64,000 bases of DNA from Trichobilharzia szidati (Eukaryota > Platyhelminthes > Trematoda > Strigeidida > Schistosomatidae). The notes below the pieces were generated by a model. It did no database searches. It saw only the letters and a list, made by a program, of their open reading frames with translations, and was not told the DNA's origin. Numbering within the stretch: the first letter of the stretch is position 1; every line of letters starts with the position of its first letter. The stretch covers positions 30,060,865 through 30,124,864 of the forward strand of contig OX235275.1 of assembly GCA_944472155.2 (NCBI GenBank). The letters run 5' to 3'. The position numbers and the translations under genes were made by a program. Below are positions 21,840 through 33,376 of the stretch, piece by piece.

Positions 21840-22040
21840 ACAGTCCTAAAAGAGAGATCAACCGCGAAATTCAGTAGCCTAGGGATAACGTATAGACTGC
21901 ATCATTCGATGACGTGGGTTCGTATCTCAGACAGAACATAAGTTCCATCAGGATTGCAAATATGTCTTGCTAACTGCTGAGTACCGAAAAGCACCAGAAT
22001 TAGATCGAATGTTTTCTGCCGATTGCCTCTAACCATATAT
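21840..22040 (+). repeat. HHR-SINE1 copy, degenerate
   Basis: Carries AGATCAACCGCGAAATTCAG, a tRNA-like TGGGTTCGTATCTCAG B-box region (about 21908), and a mutated hammerhead (CTGCTGAGTACCGAAAAGC near 21977) ending in TGCCGATTGCCTCTAACC. Aligns with the plus unit at 61.9-62.3 kb. Confidence 0.65.
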
Positions 22041-22084
22041 TTTTATCATTGTAAAATTACAAATAAAGAGAAGGTTGATTTTAT

Positions 22085-23310
22085 AATAAGAAGACGTAAT
22101 TTGTCTGAATCGTGTACGGAATTTGCGAAACACATTTCGAACAATCTGATCACACACGGACTTGTCATAGGAATGTGTATATATGAAATTAATAAAGAGT
22201 TAAGAGATAAGAAAACAGACTACTTAGGTCAAGTTAAGAGGCTACCATATTGAAGGTCGAGATAACAATGAAGACCGCTAAACCAAATAACAGTGTTTAT
22301 AGTACATCTACTCTGGTTGTTATCAAAATACAGTTTACCAGGGAAGGTTAAGTGTGATGGAGAATTGAAGAGGCACCTTACTAAGGCTCTTTTGTAGAGT
22401 CAGTAAAATCCAAAGAATATGCACTGAAGACACACTTGACAGAAACTCTGGTTGGTAACAATTATCCAGAGACGTTCATCAGGAGATATAAAGTTGTCAG
22501 AACACCAAGACCCACTCTTCAACTATTCTCTTAGAAACACGTATACCTTATGCTACCCTGTGGGGGGCATCATAACAGCTTGATAACTGAACCATGATTG
22601 AACTCCACTGTTAAAAAAATACTTTTTATACAGCTAATATCATAATGATTGAGAATGTGAAGCCAATATATCCATCTAAGCCCTTTGAACATGCGGAACA
22701 TTATGTCACATGTCACTGTATTTACCTATTTGAATGTACATGTGGACACACATACATAGGTAGGACTCATCGATCTCCGCAAGTAAGGGCTTGATAGTAC
22801 ATTTAAAAATGGCCCCAAAAGCATATACAATCTTCAGAACCTAATCATAGTGAGAAGAGGAGACCCATCTCCGCCATTATGAAACATATTATAGAGACAA
22901 GACATATAATTAATGGTTATACGTCTTTTAAACCTATTCATGAAACATGTTCGTGGCGTATCCTAAAGTTTGTTGAAGCCTCAGCTGGCAATTAAGAAGT
23001 GTTAACCACCTTAATGCGTGTAAAGCAAAAATTCTTCATCACACTTAACCTTCCCTGGTAAACTGTATTTTGATAACAACCAGAGTAGATGTACTATAAA
23101 CACTGTTATTTGGTTTAGCGATCTTCATTGTTATTTCGACCTTCAATATGGTAGCCTCTTAACTTGACCTAAGTAGTCTGTTCTCTTACGTATTAACTCT
23201 TTATTAATTTCATATATACACATTCCTATGACAAGTCCGTGTGTGATCAGATTGTTCGAAATGTGTTTCGCAAATTCCGTACACGATTCAGACAAATTAC
23301 GTCTTCGTAG
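22085..23310 (+). mobile_element. PLE-B-related element flanked by inverted copies of its tail
   Basis: The body (about 22390-23035) has broken frames: LTKALL, NYPETFIRRYK (about 22455-22490), CHCIYLFECTCGHTYIGRTH (GIY-YIG, about 22710-22770), ETRHIINGYTSFKPIHETC (about 22900). The tail at 23040-23310 is repeated almost identically in inverse orientation at 22092-22375, so the element starts and ends with the same sequence on opposite strands. Any translation of the arms is incidental. A further tail fragment lies at 54.97-55.13 kb. Coding frames are heavily broken. Confidence 0.85.
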
Positions 23311-23860
23311 TACTTCGTTTAAATTCATAAGGGGAACTAAGTGTTTTAAAAAGGTTTATTTTATGTAATTTATGTTCAGTGTAGTGAGCTGTATTTTCGT
23401 ACGTTCGGAACTCTAGCCGAATGCTAGTTTCACTTAGTCACTTGAAAATAGGATTATTTAGCACACATATTGCATCTTATGCACATATATGTATAACTTT
23501 ATTGGTTAAAAGTGATCAGCATTCGGATCCATTACGCGCATCCCATCGTGTTCGGGAATCACTAGTCAGCTAGATGTACCCGCATCGTTAGCGAACGATT
23601 GCTACTGTCCCTACCGGGACAAGACAATAAACCATCGCCTATCGTTTCAAAAACACTAAAGCGTTATCCCTTAGACCACTACTTAGCAAATTAGGAGAGT
23701 CCTTAGGTGATAAGGCAACATCTATCAATCATCTCGGTTCAATATATGAGGTTCTTGTCGAATTCTTTTTTCATGTCAATCGACCATTCACAAATTTTCT
23801 CCACACTGATACCACATTTTTGAAATAATGTAGAAGATTTGTAGCTCAGGTGGATAATAT
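23311..23860. other. Mostly unrecognised; short shared block at the start
   Basis: 23312-23340 (TTTAAATTCATAAGGGGAAC) nearly repeats 21536-21557, so it is a repeat edge. The remainder holds nothing I recognise. Confidence 0.4.
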
Positions 23861-23975
23861 TGAATCGGTTGTGTCCTCTGAGGAGCTGGCTGATTTAATT
23901 GCGAAGCTTTCATCGTCCAAATTAAAGACAACATTGCTTCATTGTGGCTTTTTAGTATGAAATAAACCCATTTGA
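23860..23975 (-). repeat. PLE-B tail fragment
   Basis: On the minus strand the block GTTGTCTTTAATTTGGACGA followed by TGAAAGCTTCGCAATTAAAT and CAGCTCCTCAGAGG matches the ends of PLE-B copies at 35.9, 46.7, 47.8, 49.5 and 50.5 kb. The GAAAGCTT box is retained but the CUGAAGA box is altered. Confidence 0.6.
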
Positions 23976-24002
23976 ATTCTCCAGGAATGATGATATAATT
24001 TT

Positions 24003-24773
24003 CAAAAGAATGGGCACGGAACAAAGAGTACTCTTTTCCATAAATTCATCATCAAGTTCTACAATTATATATACACTATAAGGAATGTATGAATTAGTCT
24101 TATGAACGACATTAATGTCTAAATAATATCAAATCAATAATATTGATAGATTACAGCTGAACAGCATCAACATAAAAAAAACTGAATGTCAGAAGAATTA
24201 GGAAAGATAATAGTACAAATTCATGAGTTTATAGTCTCTACTGAGGGCCAGGGTAGTAGTAGGGGCTGAAGTTGTTTCTTTTGGACACAGAGCACTGGTT
24301 GTTTGAGGCGAATCGCAATAACCTCTGCTGTTTGGAGCATGCGGTGCTTCGACGATTTTGGTAGTCTGTTAGGCACCCGGTATATTATAGAGAAGGATTC
24401 TTCTACGCTGACTTTGTGACTGGTTTGCTCCATATGGTCTAATATCGAACTGTTAATAGTTTTAACTACACCATTACTTAGCCATAGTGGGATATGTTCT
24501 CGAGTGAGCACGGAAAATCAAGTTCCTAGAGCAACGGCCAACATAACTCGCTCCACAAGCGCAGTTGAATTGATAAATACAATTTGAAGTGGCCAGTCTA
24601 GGTACTTCATCTTTCAGTCGAGGTAGCAACATCGGTCGTGTAGAGAATAATACGTGTAGTTCGCGAGCATTAAAAGTTCTTTGAACTGATTTTCTTAATT
24701 TCTTCGTAATTAATTCGCTTGGTATATCGCCCATGAATTGTAGTCGTATATATAAAGGCTTCCTGACAACCAT
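24003..24773 (-). mobile_element. PLE-A copy: thumb, GIY-YIG endonuclease and tail
   Basis: Right to left: VRKPLYIRLQFMGDIPSELI, KKLRKSVQRTFNARELHVLF, RLATSNCIYQFNCACGASYV with GRCSRN, a frameshift near 24490, LTREHIPLWLSNGVVKTINS, HKVSVEESFSIIYRVPNRLP and LCVQKKQLQPLLLPW at about 24240. Tail 24003-24220 closely matches 12460-12680, so the two are the same subfamily on opposite strands. RT fingers and palm are missing. Confidence 0.85.
24019..24059 (-). ncRNA. Hammerhead fold at PLE-A 3' end with a core mutation
   Basis: Same layout as 12632-12672: stem I GAAC/GTTC, stem III AGAGTACTCT, GAAA. The box reads TTGATGA instead of CTGATGA, changing the core cytosine (C3) that pairs with G8, so it is probably inactive. 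Confidence 0.45.
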
Positions 24774-25680
24774 TGTCCTGATTAGTTATTTAGTACATCT
24801 CCATTGATCGTTTTTATTGACTTCAAATTCGAGTTTCATTAGTTGGTAAATAAGGTCTATTGTAATATGTTTGTTAGTCGCCGGCTGATTCACTTGAGTA
24901 CCAAGCTTCCAGGAATGCTCAGGGATTACTATCTGCTATTTCCTCTATTTAAAATTCCTTTATTATCCCAATCAAATTGATGTTCATAATTATCTACATG
25001 TATTGATATGATATGTATATCATGTCTTTTTACAGTTAATTTGTGTTCTTGGATTCTGATTCGAAGGTGACGCCCACTTTGTTGGCCGATGTATTATCTG
25101 TTACAGTTCATACAATTTATTTTGTAAACGGCATTAATTTTATTCTCCTTTTCTGTTGGATGGATCTTCTGGTTTGTACAATGTCAAATGAAGTGACTGG
25201 GCTGAGTGACCGGCCGACTGGCTAGTGTGCTATATCTTTTTCAAACGGTTTTAAGATTCCAGGTGTTATTTCAGAGATAATTTTTACATATATGGTCAAA
25301 TGAACTTTCCTTTAGTCTTTAATAATGGTTTCTTATTATTTTGACTAGGTTTTAAGAAAACTTTTAGAACAAATTGTAAGGATATTCATTCTTTTTTAAG
25401 ACTGTTGGTAGGCATTTTTCTCCATTCTCTTCAACACTGGAGTGTTATAGTGTGTGTTTGAACTCTTTTGAACAGTGTCTGTACACAGTTTCTTCTGTGA
25501 GGAAGTGTGTTACTACTACTATAATTGAGTACTTGGTCTGTGTGTGTGTTGATTTTCTATACACTTGTGTTTCTAAGTTTCCCGTGTCATTTCTCCTGAT
25601 TAAGACATCTAAAAGTGGGATTTTGTTATCTCATTCTTCTTCTCCTGTGAATTCGATGTCTTGAGATATTTAGAACAACA
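24774..25680 (-). mobile_element. PLE-B fragment: late RT and GIY-YIG region
   Basis: Its minus-strand translation parallels the PLE-B copy at 47.0-47.8 kb: KIPLLDVLIRRNDTGNLET-like text near 25600, a frameshifted thumb, then INAVYKINCMNC-like text near 25130 with N-HYIGQ and RIRIQEHKLTVKRHDI. Frameshifts occur throughout. It abuts the PLE-A copy to the left. Confidence 0.65.
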
Positions 25681-26088
25681 CTTTTAATCGAACAATATTG
25701 TTTTCAATTAGACTTAACTTTAATATACATAAGTTCACAAATAAAAAATTCAAATATAAACCAATCATTGTGTTTTGTCTATAGGATAATAAGATGGTGA
25801 ATATAAATTGTGCAATTAGTCATAATAGTTGTAATGATAATAATAATGGTTCTATCAATTATAAGGATGAAAAAGTGAGGCAATCTGTGCTAACATGAAT
25901 AATGAAAAACAGCATGATTAATCAGACAAATGTTCAGGTGGAAGTAGTCGATAAAGGCTAGTAAAAAAAATGAACCGATTGCGTAATGCTAGATTGTAAG
26001 GGAAGTAAATGAAACACGTTTTTAATGATGATGTGATAAGAAACGGGTTGAAAATATAAAAAAAGGTGGTGTAGAAGTCATTAGTTGG
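25681..26088. other. AT-rich stretch, probably the tail of the next PLE-A copy
   Basis: Low-complexity AT-rich DNA with ATAATAAT runs, immediately 3' of the minus-strand PLE-A element. No terminal hammerhead fold seen. Confidence 0.4.
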
Positions 26089-27488
26089 TTATGTCTTAAT
26101 AGGCCAACAAAGGAGGGATAATGGCTGTACGAACTTCTTTTGAATACACAGTTTGGATTTAATAGTTCGAATGCCTATCGCCTCAGCTGTGTGCAGTAAA
26201 CGAATACGAAGTCTATTGGAAAGATTCGGTGGGATACGATGAATTACTCTGAAAGCTCTCGTCTTCTCTACTACATGACCACTATCAACTAAGTGTTTTT
26301 GTCTGTTCTTTGCCAAACCACGATGGCAGACGTCCACTAACACGCTGGCTTAGCTGTCTAGTAGTATGCCCAACATAACTGTCACCGCAGGTGCAGTTGA
26401 ATTGATAAATGCACATAGATGTGGCGAAACTAATAGCTTATCCTTCGTTTGCGTCTCAATCATTCGTCGGCTAGAGAACGACAAACATAGGTATGCTGCG
26501 TTGAACGTTCTCCATATACTCCTGGAAAGTCTCTGGAACAAAATCGCACTTGATAAGTCACCATTGAATTGCAACTTAATGAACACAGGTTTTTTACGTG
26601 CAGTCAGAGTCTTCGTTTTTTTCTCCGATGTTTTCATATGTTTCTTTAAGAAACTACTCGGATAGCCAATCTCCATCAAGGAATCGTGAATATATTCAAA
26701 TTCCTTTTGCAAGAGGTCATCCTTACATATCTTTCTTGTTCTGCTCGTAAGACCTTTAACAACATTTCTTCTAAATTTTATGGGCACGTGAATAAGGAAG
26801 TGTGTGTATTGCCCTGTGAACGTGCTTTTTCTATACACGCTTCTCCCAAGTGATCCATTTTCTTGCCTACTTAGCAAGACATCCAGAAAGTGTAGTTTAC
26901 TCTCCTGCTCCTCATCACAAGTTAAAGTAAGCGAAGGGTGGTGGAATTTCAGCAACAGTTCGTCTATGTTAATATTCCCATCAGCTAAGATAAATGTATC
27001 ATCGACATATCGGTAATACATATCAAATACCTTGATGATGTCTTTCAATTTCTTGTCTTCAAGTTTTGAGAGAAAGAAGTCAGCTAATATTGTGCCTAGT
27101 GGTGAACCCATAGCTATTCCATCTACTTGTCAGTAGTATGAATTGTTGAAGACAAAGTCTACATTCATTGTGCATTTGAGAAGTAATTCTTTTAGGCTAC
27201 AAAAGGGGATTTCTAAGTCCAGCTGCCTTTCGGTGATTTATTGACAAATGTAATCTGCTGTTTCCATCAGCGGTTCATTAGTGAATAGTGATGATACATC
27301 CATGGATAACATACGTTTATACCTACATTAGTCTCGGATGTTTTAGAAGTGGTGTCGAAGACATCACTAATTCTATGTTGCACGATTTCTCTGTGCAAAG
27401 GATCCAGAATCTTCACTAACCATTTCGCTGTTCCATGAAATGGAGAGTTATACATATCTAAAACAGGATGAAGAGGAAGACCTATCAA
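26089..27488 (-). mobile_element. PLE-A element with the most complete reverse transcriptase
   Basis: Right to left: NSPFHGTAKWLVKILDPLHR (27.44-27.38 kb); a frameshift; the motif A region near 27300; an in-frame stop before VDGIAMGSPLGTILADFF (motif B, 27.12 kb); YRYVDDTFILADGN (motif C with both aspartates, about 27.0 kb); KLHFLDVLLSRQENGSLGRS; RKSTFTGQYTHFLIH; MEIGYPSSFLKKHM; and RTFNAAYLCLSFSSRRM. The GIY-YIG start (CAFINSTAPAVTVMLGIL) has drifted. Another frameshift near 26345 leads to KTRAFRVIHRIPPNL and the end SKLCIQKKFVQPLSLL. The copy retains fingers to C-terminus but is inactivated by frameshifts. Confidence 0.88.
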
Positions 27489-28560
27489 TGAAAATGTTAG
27501 TGATATGGCTAAATGGGATACGACTCGGCCTAGTGACAGTTTTCAGAGTTCTACGAAGGAATGACAGCAGTTCAGGATAGAATAAGGTTGAATACTGAAG
27601 AATAATAATAGGTAAGACGCACTGGTTGACAAACGGTAAGAGGAGGGGTAGGGTTATGCCTGAGTACCTTAACTTATTAATGTGAAAAGTCAAACGAAAT
27701 ATTCTTTTAAAAATCGCCAAGACATTGGAAGACCAGGATTGGTCAGAAGAAAGAATTAATTCAAGATACTTAACTTCAAACTTGGTTTCTATATCGCTAT
27801 CATCAATTTTGCGACGGTTATAGGAACCAACAACTTCATCGTTTAACTTTCGTTTACATCGGAAAATGAAATTAACAGGATTTCGTTTAAGACCAGTAGA
27901 CGGACACCATTTGCTAACTATTGAGAGAAAGCTATTCATCTTAGTACAGTATAGCTGGGAGTTAACAGACATTGAAAAAGTTAGATCATCCGCACAATTA
28001 ACAAAGTTCATTTCATTAGAGTGAGGCAAGTCATGCAAGAAGAAATAAAACAGAAAAGGAGAAAGTACAGCGCCTTGAGGTACACCAGCCTCACTAAGCT
28101 ATGAAGTAGACGATTTTCCCTTGACACACAGTGTACTGCTTTCTTCCTGAGAAATAAGAATGCAGCCATTTGACAAATCAACAGTCAGTTTGAGTTCCAG
28201 CAAGCTTGTTTAACAAAATGTCCCTAGGTACTGAGTCGAAAGCAGATGTGTAATCTAGGAAGGTGTAGTGAACAAACTTAGACCCTTGTCTAAACTGGAG
28301 ACAATGTTATGATACAAGACTGCAACTGCATCTAAAGTACTCCTGCTGTGTTTATAGGCGAATTGTTTGGGATCGTTAAAGGATTTAAGTGAAGGTTGAA
28401 GATCGAGTAAGAGTAGCAATAGGTCTAAATTTAATACATGTTCCAGTGGATGACTGCATTTACACGAATGTGGAGCCTGGTTGATGATTTCATCAAAAGG
28501 TGAATTTTCTTCGCTGCAACCATCATTTTAATTTTCCTTAAGGTATGAAATAGTTAGGTC
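27489..28560 (-). mobile_element. CR1-type LINE: reverse transcriptase palm to thumb
   Basis: From about 28330 leftwards: LDYTSAFDSVPRDILLNKLA (motif A), then VPQGAVLSPFLF-like text near 28080-28040, HDLPHSNEMNFVNCADDLTF (motif C with NCADD where family members have FADD or YADD), RNPVNFIFRCKRKLNDEVVG, VKYLELILSSDQSWSSNVLA and the thumb INKLRYSGITLPLLLPFVNQ. Some stretches are open for nearly 200 codons. It ends at 27.49 kb against the PLE-A element on the same strand. Endonuclease and 3' end are missing. Confidence 0.8.
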
Positions 28561-28880
28561 CAGTTGGCGTGAATCGTTTTTAATCAAGCAACAGAAATAA
28601 CATATTCATAATCAAGTAACAGATCCATACAACAACAATTATCACTTCCAATACTACCAAACTATCTGCCTTGGGAATTCTCTCCAGGATGTCATCTCTC
28701 CAAGACCAGGGGGAGTGAGACGTCTTACTTAGCCGCGTAGGCGATTTGGAAAAGTGCTTATAAGTCCTTATATAACCTTGAATGGGTGAACTGAACGAAA
28801 TCTATAAATCGAATTTGAAATTTGCAATTCACCAAGGTTCCAGAGGGTTAAAATTCACAAAAATTTTATTTTCTCTTCAG
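28561..28880. other. No recognised feature
   Basis: AT-rich DNA; no motif recognised. Confidence 0.4.
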
Positions 28881-29100
28881 CTGAGTCCACGTTTGGCCAT
28901 GTTCTCTTGTTTCCAACAACGTGCACGATCTCTTTCATGTCACCTTTTCATCGACAAACCACTCGTCACTTCCCATTTCATTGGGATTCCACTAGAGCGA
29001 TGAGCTGCACTGCGCGCAATGTCATTCCCCGGTCTCCTCAATGTATTCCCTATCCATCTCCATTTTCGCCTACATGTTTGTTGAGCAATCAGCTCTCGCC
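28881..29100 (-). pseudogene. RTE-type LINE C-terminal end
   Basis: The minus strand reads RRKWRWIGNTLRRPGNDIAR and SAAHRSSGIPMKWE, the KWRWIGHTLR plus WNP-GKR region of RTE-type proteins, then decays near 28890. It is the clearest of the short RTE ends. Confidence 0.65.
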
Positions 29101-29104
29101 TGCT

Positions 29105-29605
29105 GGTTACAAGGTTACAGGTTTTCCAATGGTTCTCTAACTAATGTCAGCTTATGATGAAAATCCTGTAACCAATCAAATCCCTACAAACCAACACTTG
29201 AATATCAATGAGATGCTCACTAGTGACTTGCCCTATTCAGGTAGGTAGTTACCTGGGGTTCCAGTGGGAAGTTGTGACCATTAGGGTGCAGCAGGTCGGG
29301 TGTGAGGACAAATACTCGCCACCGAAGACATTGGCTAGCGGTTGCGCTGTGTCGTGAATTGGCAGAAGTTAGAATTAGTGGGCCATTGGATCGGGTCCCA
29401 GTGGCTTAATGGTATACGAGCTCGCCTTGTAACCAGAAGGTCCTGGGTTCGAACCCTGACGGTGGGTGCTTGCTGATGAAGAGTCCCGAACTAGGACGAG
29501 AAAGCTGTCCAGTACTCCCAGGTTTTCCAGTGGTTCTCTAACTAATGTCAGCTCTTGATGAAAATCCTGTAACCAATCAAATCCGTACAAACCAGCACTC
29601 GAAAA
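29105..29605 (+). repeat. HHR-SINE2 copy, about 1.2 units
   Basis: 29105-29215 carries a unit end (GGTTTTCCAATGGTTCTCTA to CCAACACTTG). A full unit follows: leader GGTAGTTACCTGGGGTTCC, tRNA-like head with A-box-like AGTGGCTTAATGGTATACG (29400) and B box GGGTTCGAACCC (29445), a hammerhead remnant (29470-29515), then the same end again at 29520-29605. So the copy derives from a tandem array. The hammerhead has GAGAAAGC in place of GAAACAGC. Confidence 0.8.
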
Positions 29606-29935
29606 GAACTTTATTCAGTCAATAAAGATGCAATCTTTGTTTTTCGTTTCTTAATTGTATTATTTTCTTCCCTAACCCCCTACTGAATTTCAACGTGTTA
29701 TTACCACTGTTGTTAAGTTGACTCTCGCTTAAATTTAAGTTGAGTTCTACTCAACTTTGTCAATTATATTATGTCATTCAACTTATTTAATTTTATTCTA
29801 GTTTTTACCCGATTAACGCTTTCTATATGATGTAATTTGTGGTCAAAAATTTGCAATCCCTATGACACATCTTTGCGATTGTGCAGTTTGAGAATGATAT
29901 CACCGATGAGAGTAACTCTTCGCTGATCGCCCCTT
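29606..29935 (+). repeat. Probable PLE-A 3' tail without its body
   Basis: Ends in GCAGTTTGAGAATGA, CACCGATGAGAGTAACTCTT and CGCTGA (29884-29926), aligning with terminal folds of PLE-A copies at 34.8 and 40.7 kb. The upstream AT-rich part resembles other PLE-A tails in composition. No coding body is attached. Confidence 0.45.
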
Positions 29936-30769
29936 CTTTTATATGACTCAATAGGGATATAAATATCTATGCATTTCGGGTTGCCTCTTAACTGATACAC
30001 AAAAGAAGTGCATATTTGTAGTCTTCAAGACATTAATACTTCAAAGGAGTTATCACACATGCCACTATGATATTCAGATCTTGGCTTACTTCCAGCAGAA
30101 CTGGCTGATTTTCAGGAATCATAACAGATTGACAATTAGTCAGCCACTTCATATTCAGTTTCCTTTTCAAGTGGATAAAATTCGGACGTTCAGCTATCTT
30201 TCTATATTATCAAGGAAAGTAAATCTTTCCAGGGTTTCAGAGAAAGTTTATGGCTACGTTAGTGTTACAATCGAAAACAACTCGTTGTGGTCTGAAAGCA
30301 AAAAATTGACCTTTACGTTTCACTGTATAGCTGAACAAATGCTTTTACGTTACGCATAGACACAAAAAGCCTAAAAGGCACCAAAAAGACGGCTGTTCGC
30401 CGCAAAAATTTATGGTTATTTTCAGCTGAAAAACAATAATAATAATAACATCAAAAACTTAAGATTACCTCAGTAAGGGCTTTGTAAGTAAAGCACAAAA
30501 TTTAGTTAACCAAAATTCAATTATAAGAAGTAACTTAAAACCTCTTTTCTCCAGAATCACTCCCTAACAATTTCCAAAGACAGTCAAAGGACGGAATGAC
30601 CTTCATTCACTCAAACAAAGTAACTTTGTAAAACAACACACTATCAGTATATCACACACCCACAAAAAAGAGATTAAACAGGAATAAATAAAAATAGTAA
30701 AGATTACGTCGACAGGTGACATGCAAATATCAGAAGGTCCAGTAGAAAAATGAGCAGTTATTACAAAGT
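29936..30769. other. No recognised feature
   Basis: AT-rich DNA. An open frame at 30081-30359 on plus has no recognisable domain. Nothing else found. Confidence 0.45.
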
Positions 30770-31385
30770 CAGTTACAAGATTTCATCATGGGCTAACATC
30801 GGTTAAAGAACTATTGGAAAACCTACCAAGGAGAACTGGACATAACTGTTCTGTCAGCCTAGTTTGAGACTCTTCAGCAGTACGCACTCACCACAGGGTT
30901 TCTAACCCAGGATCTTCTGGTTACAACGCGAGCTAGCTCGTAGACTATTAAGCTACTAGGACCCGATACAATGGCCAACCCATGAAATCCGACTTCTGCC
31001 GATTGACGACATAGCACTACTACTTGCCAATATCGTTGGTGGCGACTATTTGTCCTCACACCCAACCTACTGCACCCATCTGGTCACGACTTCCCGCTAA
31101 CTGCCTATATTAATAGGGCCATAACTAATGGACATCTCATTGATTTTCACTTACTCGTTTGTGAGGATTTTATTGATTGGTTACATGATGTCATCATGTG
31201 TTGACAACAGTTAGAGAATCATTAGAAAACCACCCACAGGGAGTACTGGACAGCTGTTTCCTCAGCCTAGTTTGGGACTCTTCAGCGGTCCTCACCCACT
31301 GCACTGGGATTCGAACCCGGGACTTTCCGGTTACAGAGCGATCTGGCTCGTAGATCATTAAGCCGCTCAGACCTGAATTCGAACT
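30770..31385 (-). repeat. HHR-SINE2, two minus-strand units in tandem
   Basis: First unit about 30770-31165 and second about 31166-31385. Each has CAGTTAGAGAA-type ends, a hammerhead region and a tRNA-like head (B box reversed, GGATTCGAACCCGGG near 31310). The CTGAAGA box is intact in both. In the second (31246-31290) stem III CAGCTG, GAAA and the GUC triplet are kept, but stem I pairs poorly. Confidence 0.75.
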
Positions 31386-31715
31386 TGTAATTAGAGCGTT
31401 CATAAGGGATTTTCCAAACAATTAATCCATTACAAGTAGATATCTTCTTTTTTAATGGCATCCTACTCACCGAGGTGAATGGTTTAGTTGTGAGGCTTCC
31501 ATACTGTCCCTGCGGACAACATGTACAAGGATTACTAGCTTCAATAGCAGGACTTCTTTAGCATAAAGCTGTTTATGTGTAGGTTTTTCCTCTAAAGATC
31601 TGATAATTACTAGATTTGATTGGCACTATCATCCCAAACTGTCACAGGCTTGAAATTTTACTACTGTTAAGCATATAATTGTTGAAAATGCCTAGATTAC
31701 ACAGATTCAATTATC
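31386..31715. other. No recognised feature
   Basis: No motif recognised between the SINE pair and the Merlin element. Confidence 0.4.
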
Positions 31716-32713
31716 GGCAAAGTTAAACTTTCGACACCACTAACAACCAATCAGCAAACGACTTTGAACGGACCAATCACATGAAAGAGGCGTCTATTAT
31801 AAGCGGAAACGTATATTTATAGAAAAATGCATAAAAAATGACAAAACGGTTACAATGGGTATTTTTCCCGAACATGGGAGAGAAACATTTCCCAATTCAG
31901 CATGGGACTGTCAATAGAGAAGTCGCACCACATTCTCTACATATATTCATCTAAATGACTATAAATGAGATCCTTTTGAGATCCATTTATAGCCCTTATT
32001 CTATTTTTCAATCGACCCCAAAATCCTTCAGTGGAATTTGTATGAGTCCCTGTAACTGGATCCACGAAATCACTGGAGTGGTTCACTCTGTGATGAATGT
32101 ATCCCAGGGATGACAATGAATCACAGCCTTTCCACTCGTCGGTATGTACGGTTGATCCCGGTTTCACAAGTCGCTTTATAATAGGTACCAGAGTAGTCGC
32201 CTTCCTGTCTGCTATTCCTTCAACAAATCCTTTTCGGAGGGACGTGTCGCATAAATCTATGCAGTGCTGGTATACCACTGAACTGTTAAGACGAGGCTGT
32301 TCTCCATCTCGGCAGCAGCGGCTCTCACGGGCTGTTTCAGTACCCAGTACAAAATCTGAGTTAGGGAGAGGTGCAACCTAGCAAAAAAATCTCCTACGAA
32401 ATATTACACTCTCTAATACTAACTCGCTTCCAGCATATTCCACAACGATGAACAAAACCATCAGTTTACCTAGTATAACTTTTTAGAGTCATTTCACCAT
32501 CACACGAACAACTTGTCTCCTTTCAAAGCAAGCCTAAGTCCAGGCAATACTGAAAGACACTATCCTCCTCGAACTGCAAACCTAACCTTGTTAGCGCAAG
32601 CATTGACATGAATCAAGCGCTATTCAACATTGAACTACGTTCGTGAATCTCATTGGATAATTCGACGTAATTCACTGATTGATAGTTATTAATGTCTAAA
32701 GTTTAACTTGGCC
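31716..32713 (-). mobile_element. Merlin DNA transposon, copy 2, transposase C-terminal half open
   Basis: Inverted ends GGCAAAGTTAAACTTT (31716) and its complement ending near 32713. The minus-strand frame 32278-31937 reads PGSTVHTDEWKGCDSLSSLG, YIHHRVNHSSDFVDPVTGTH, TNSTEGFWGRLKNRIRAI. HTDEW holds the second catalytic aspartate and NSTEGFW the glutamate of the IS1016-related DDE fold. The N-terminal half, with the first aspartate, lies in another frame and is broken. About 1 kb, a plausible full-length element. A shared TTATC beside each end hints at a decayed target duplication. Confidence 0.85.
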
Positions 32714-32999
32714 GCCTTATCTATGGATTGATCGTCATTTAAGGCAGGCGTGGTGGGTATTGCTTATTAAATTATTATTTCAATATATATTTTTCTGTCT
32801 CATATGAACACCCTAAAAAACTTGTAAATATTTGGAATGTAGGTTAGAAGCGTCAGAATCAAAACTGTAGTGATAGAGTCAATCAAAATGTGATCAGACG
32901 AAACAAAATATTCGACACTCGCCTTTATTCACCTTATCAAAACTTAATTTGTCATTATTTTCATACCGTGTATTTAATATCATTGTTCCCTTAGGTTCA

Positions 33000-33265
33000 T
33001 TTCACGACATTCTCTGTGGGCCCTTTCGGACGGCCTCAAGATTTCCCATAGTCTCTTATCTCCTCCTCGCCACGCGGTCTCCTTCATGTTGCCCTCACAT
33101 CAGCAACCGACTACTTGTTTATTATTCAAGTTCCACTCGAGTGGTCACCAGGCGCGCAATGTCATTCGACAGTCTCCTGACAGTGTGTCTGATCTACCTG
33201 TATCTTCGGCGCCATATTTATCAGGTGATAGATTCCTGGTTAGTTCGCCCCCAAAGAGTTTCTTG
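33000..33265 (-). pseudogene. RTE-type LINE C-terminal end
   Basis: The minus strand carries the same block as 28.9 and 18.3 kb: RRRYR-I-HT-RRLSNDIAR-like text, GTGGAACTTGAATAATAAAC (the WNP-GKR position) and a GAAATCTTGAGGCC block. Frameshifted. Confidence 0.5.
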
Positions 33266-33376
33266 CTACTGAATCTTTATGTCTATTTGATCGCCAGCGT
33301 CAAGTGAAATGGGTAGATATTTGATAAATGTGTGTAGTAACCTGTTGGAAATGCTTTTCTTGAAGACATTGAAGAC

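Noticed and set aside
22023..22253. Two nearly identical small proteins at 22.0-22.25 kb (+) and 23.14-23.33 kb (-)
   Set aside because: They are translations of the two inverted tail copies of one PLE, not genes.
22460..22495. CTGATGA-like box on the minus strand
   Set aside because: It lies inside the coding stretch NYPETFIRRY of a PLE and lacks a GAAA box and paired stems.
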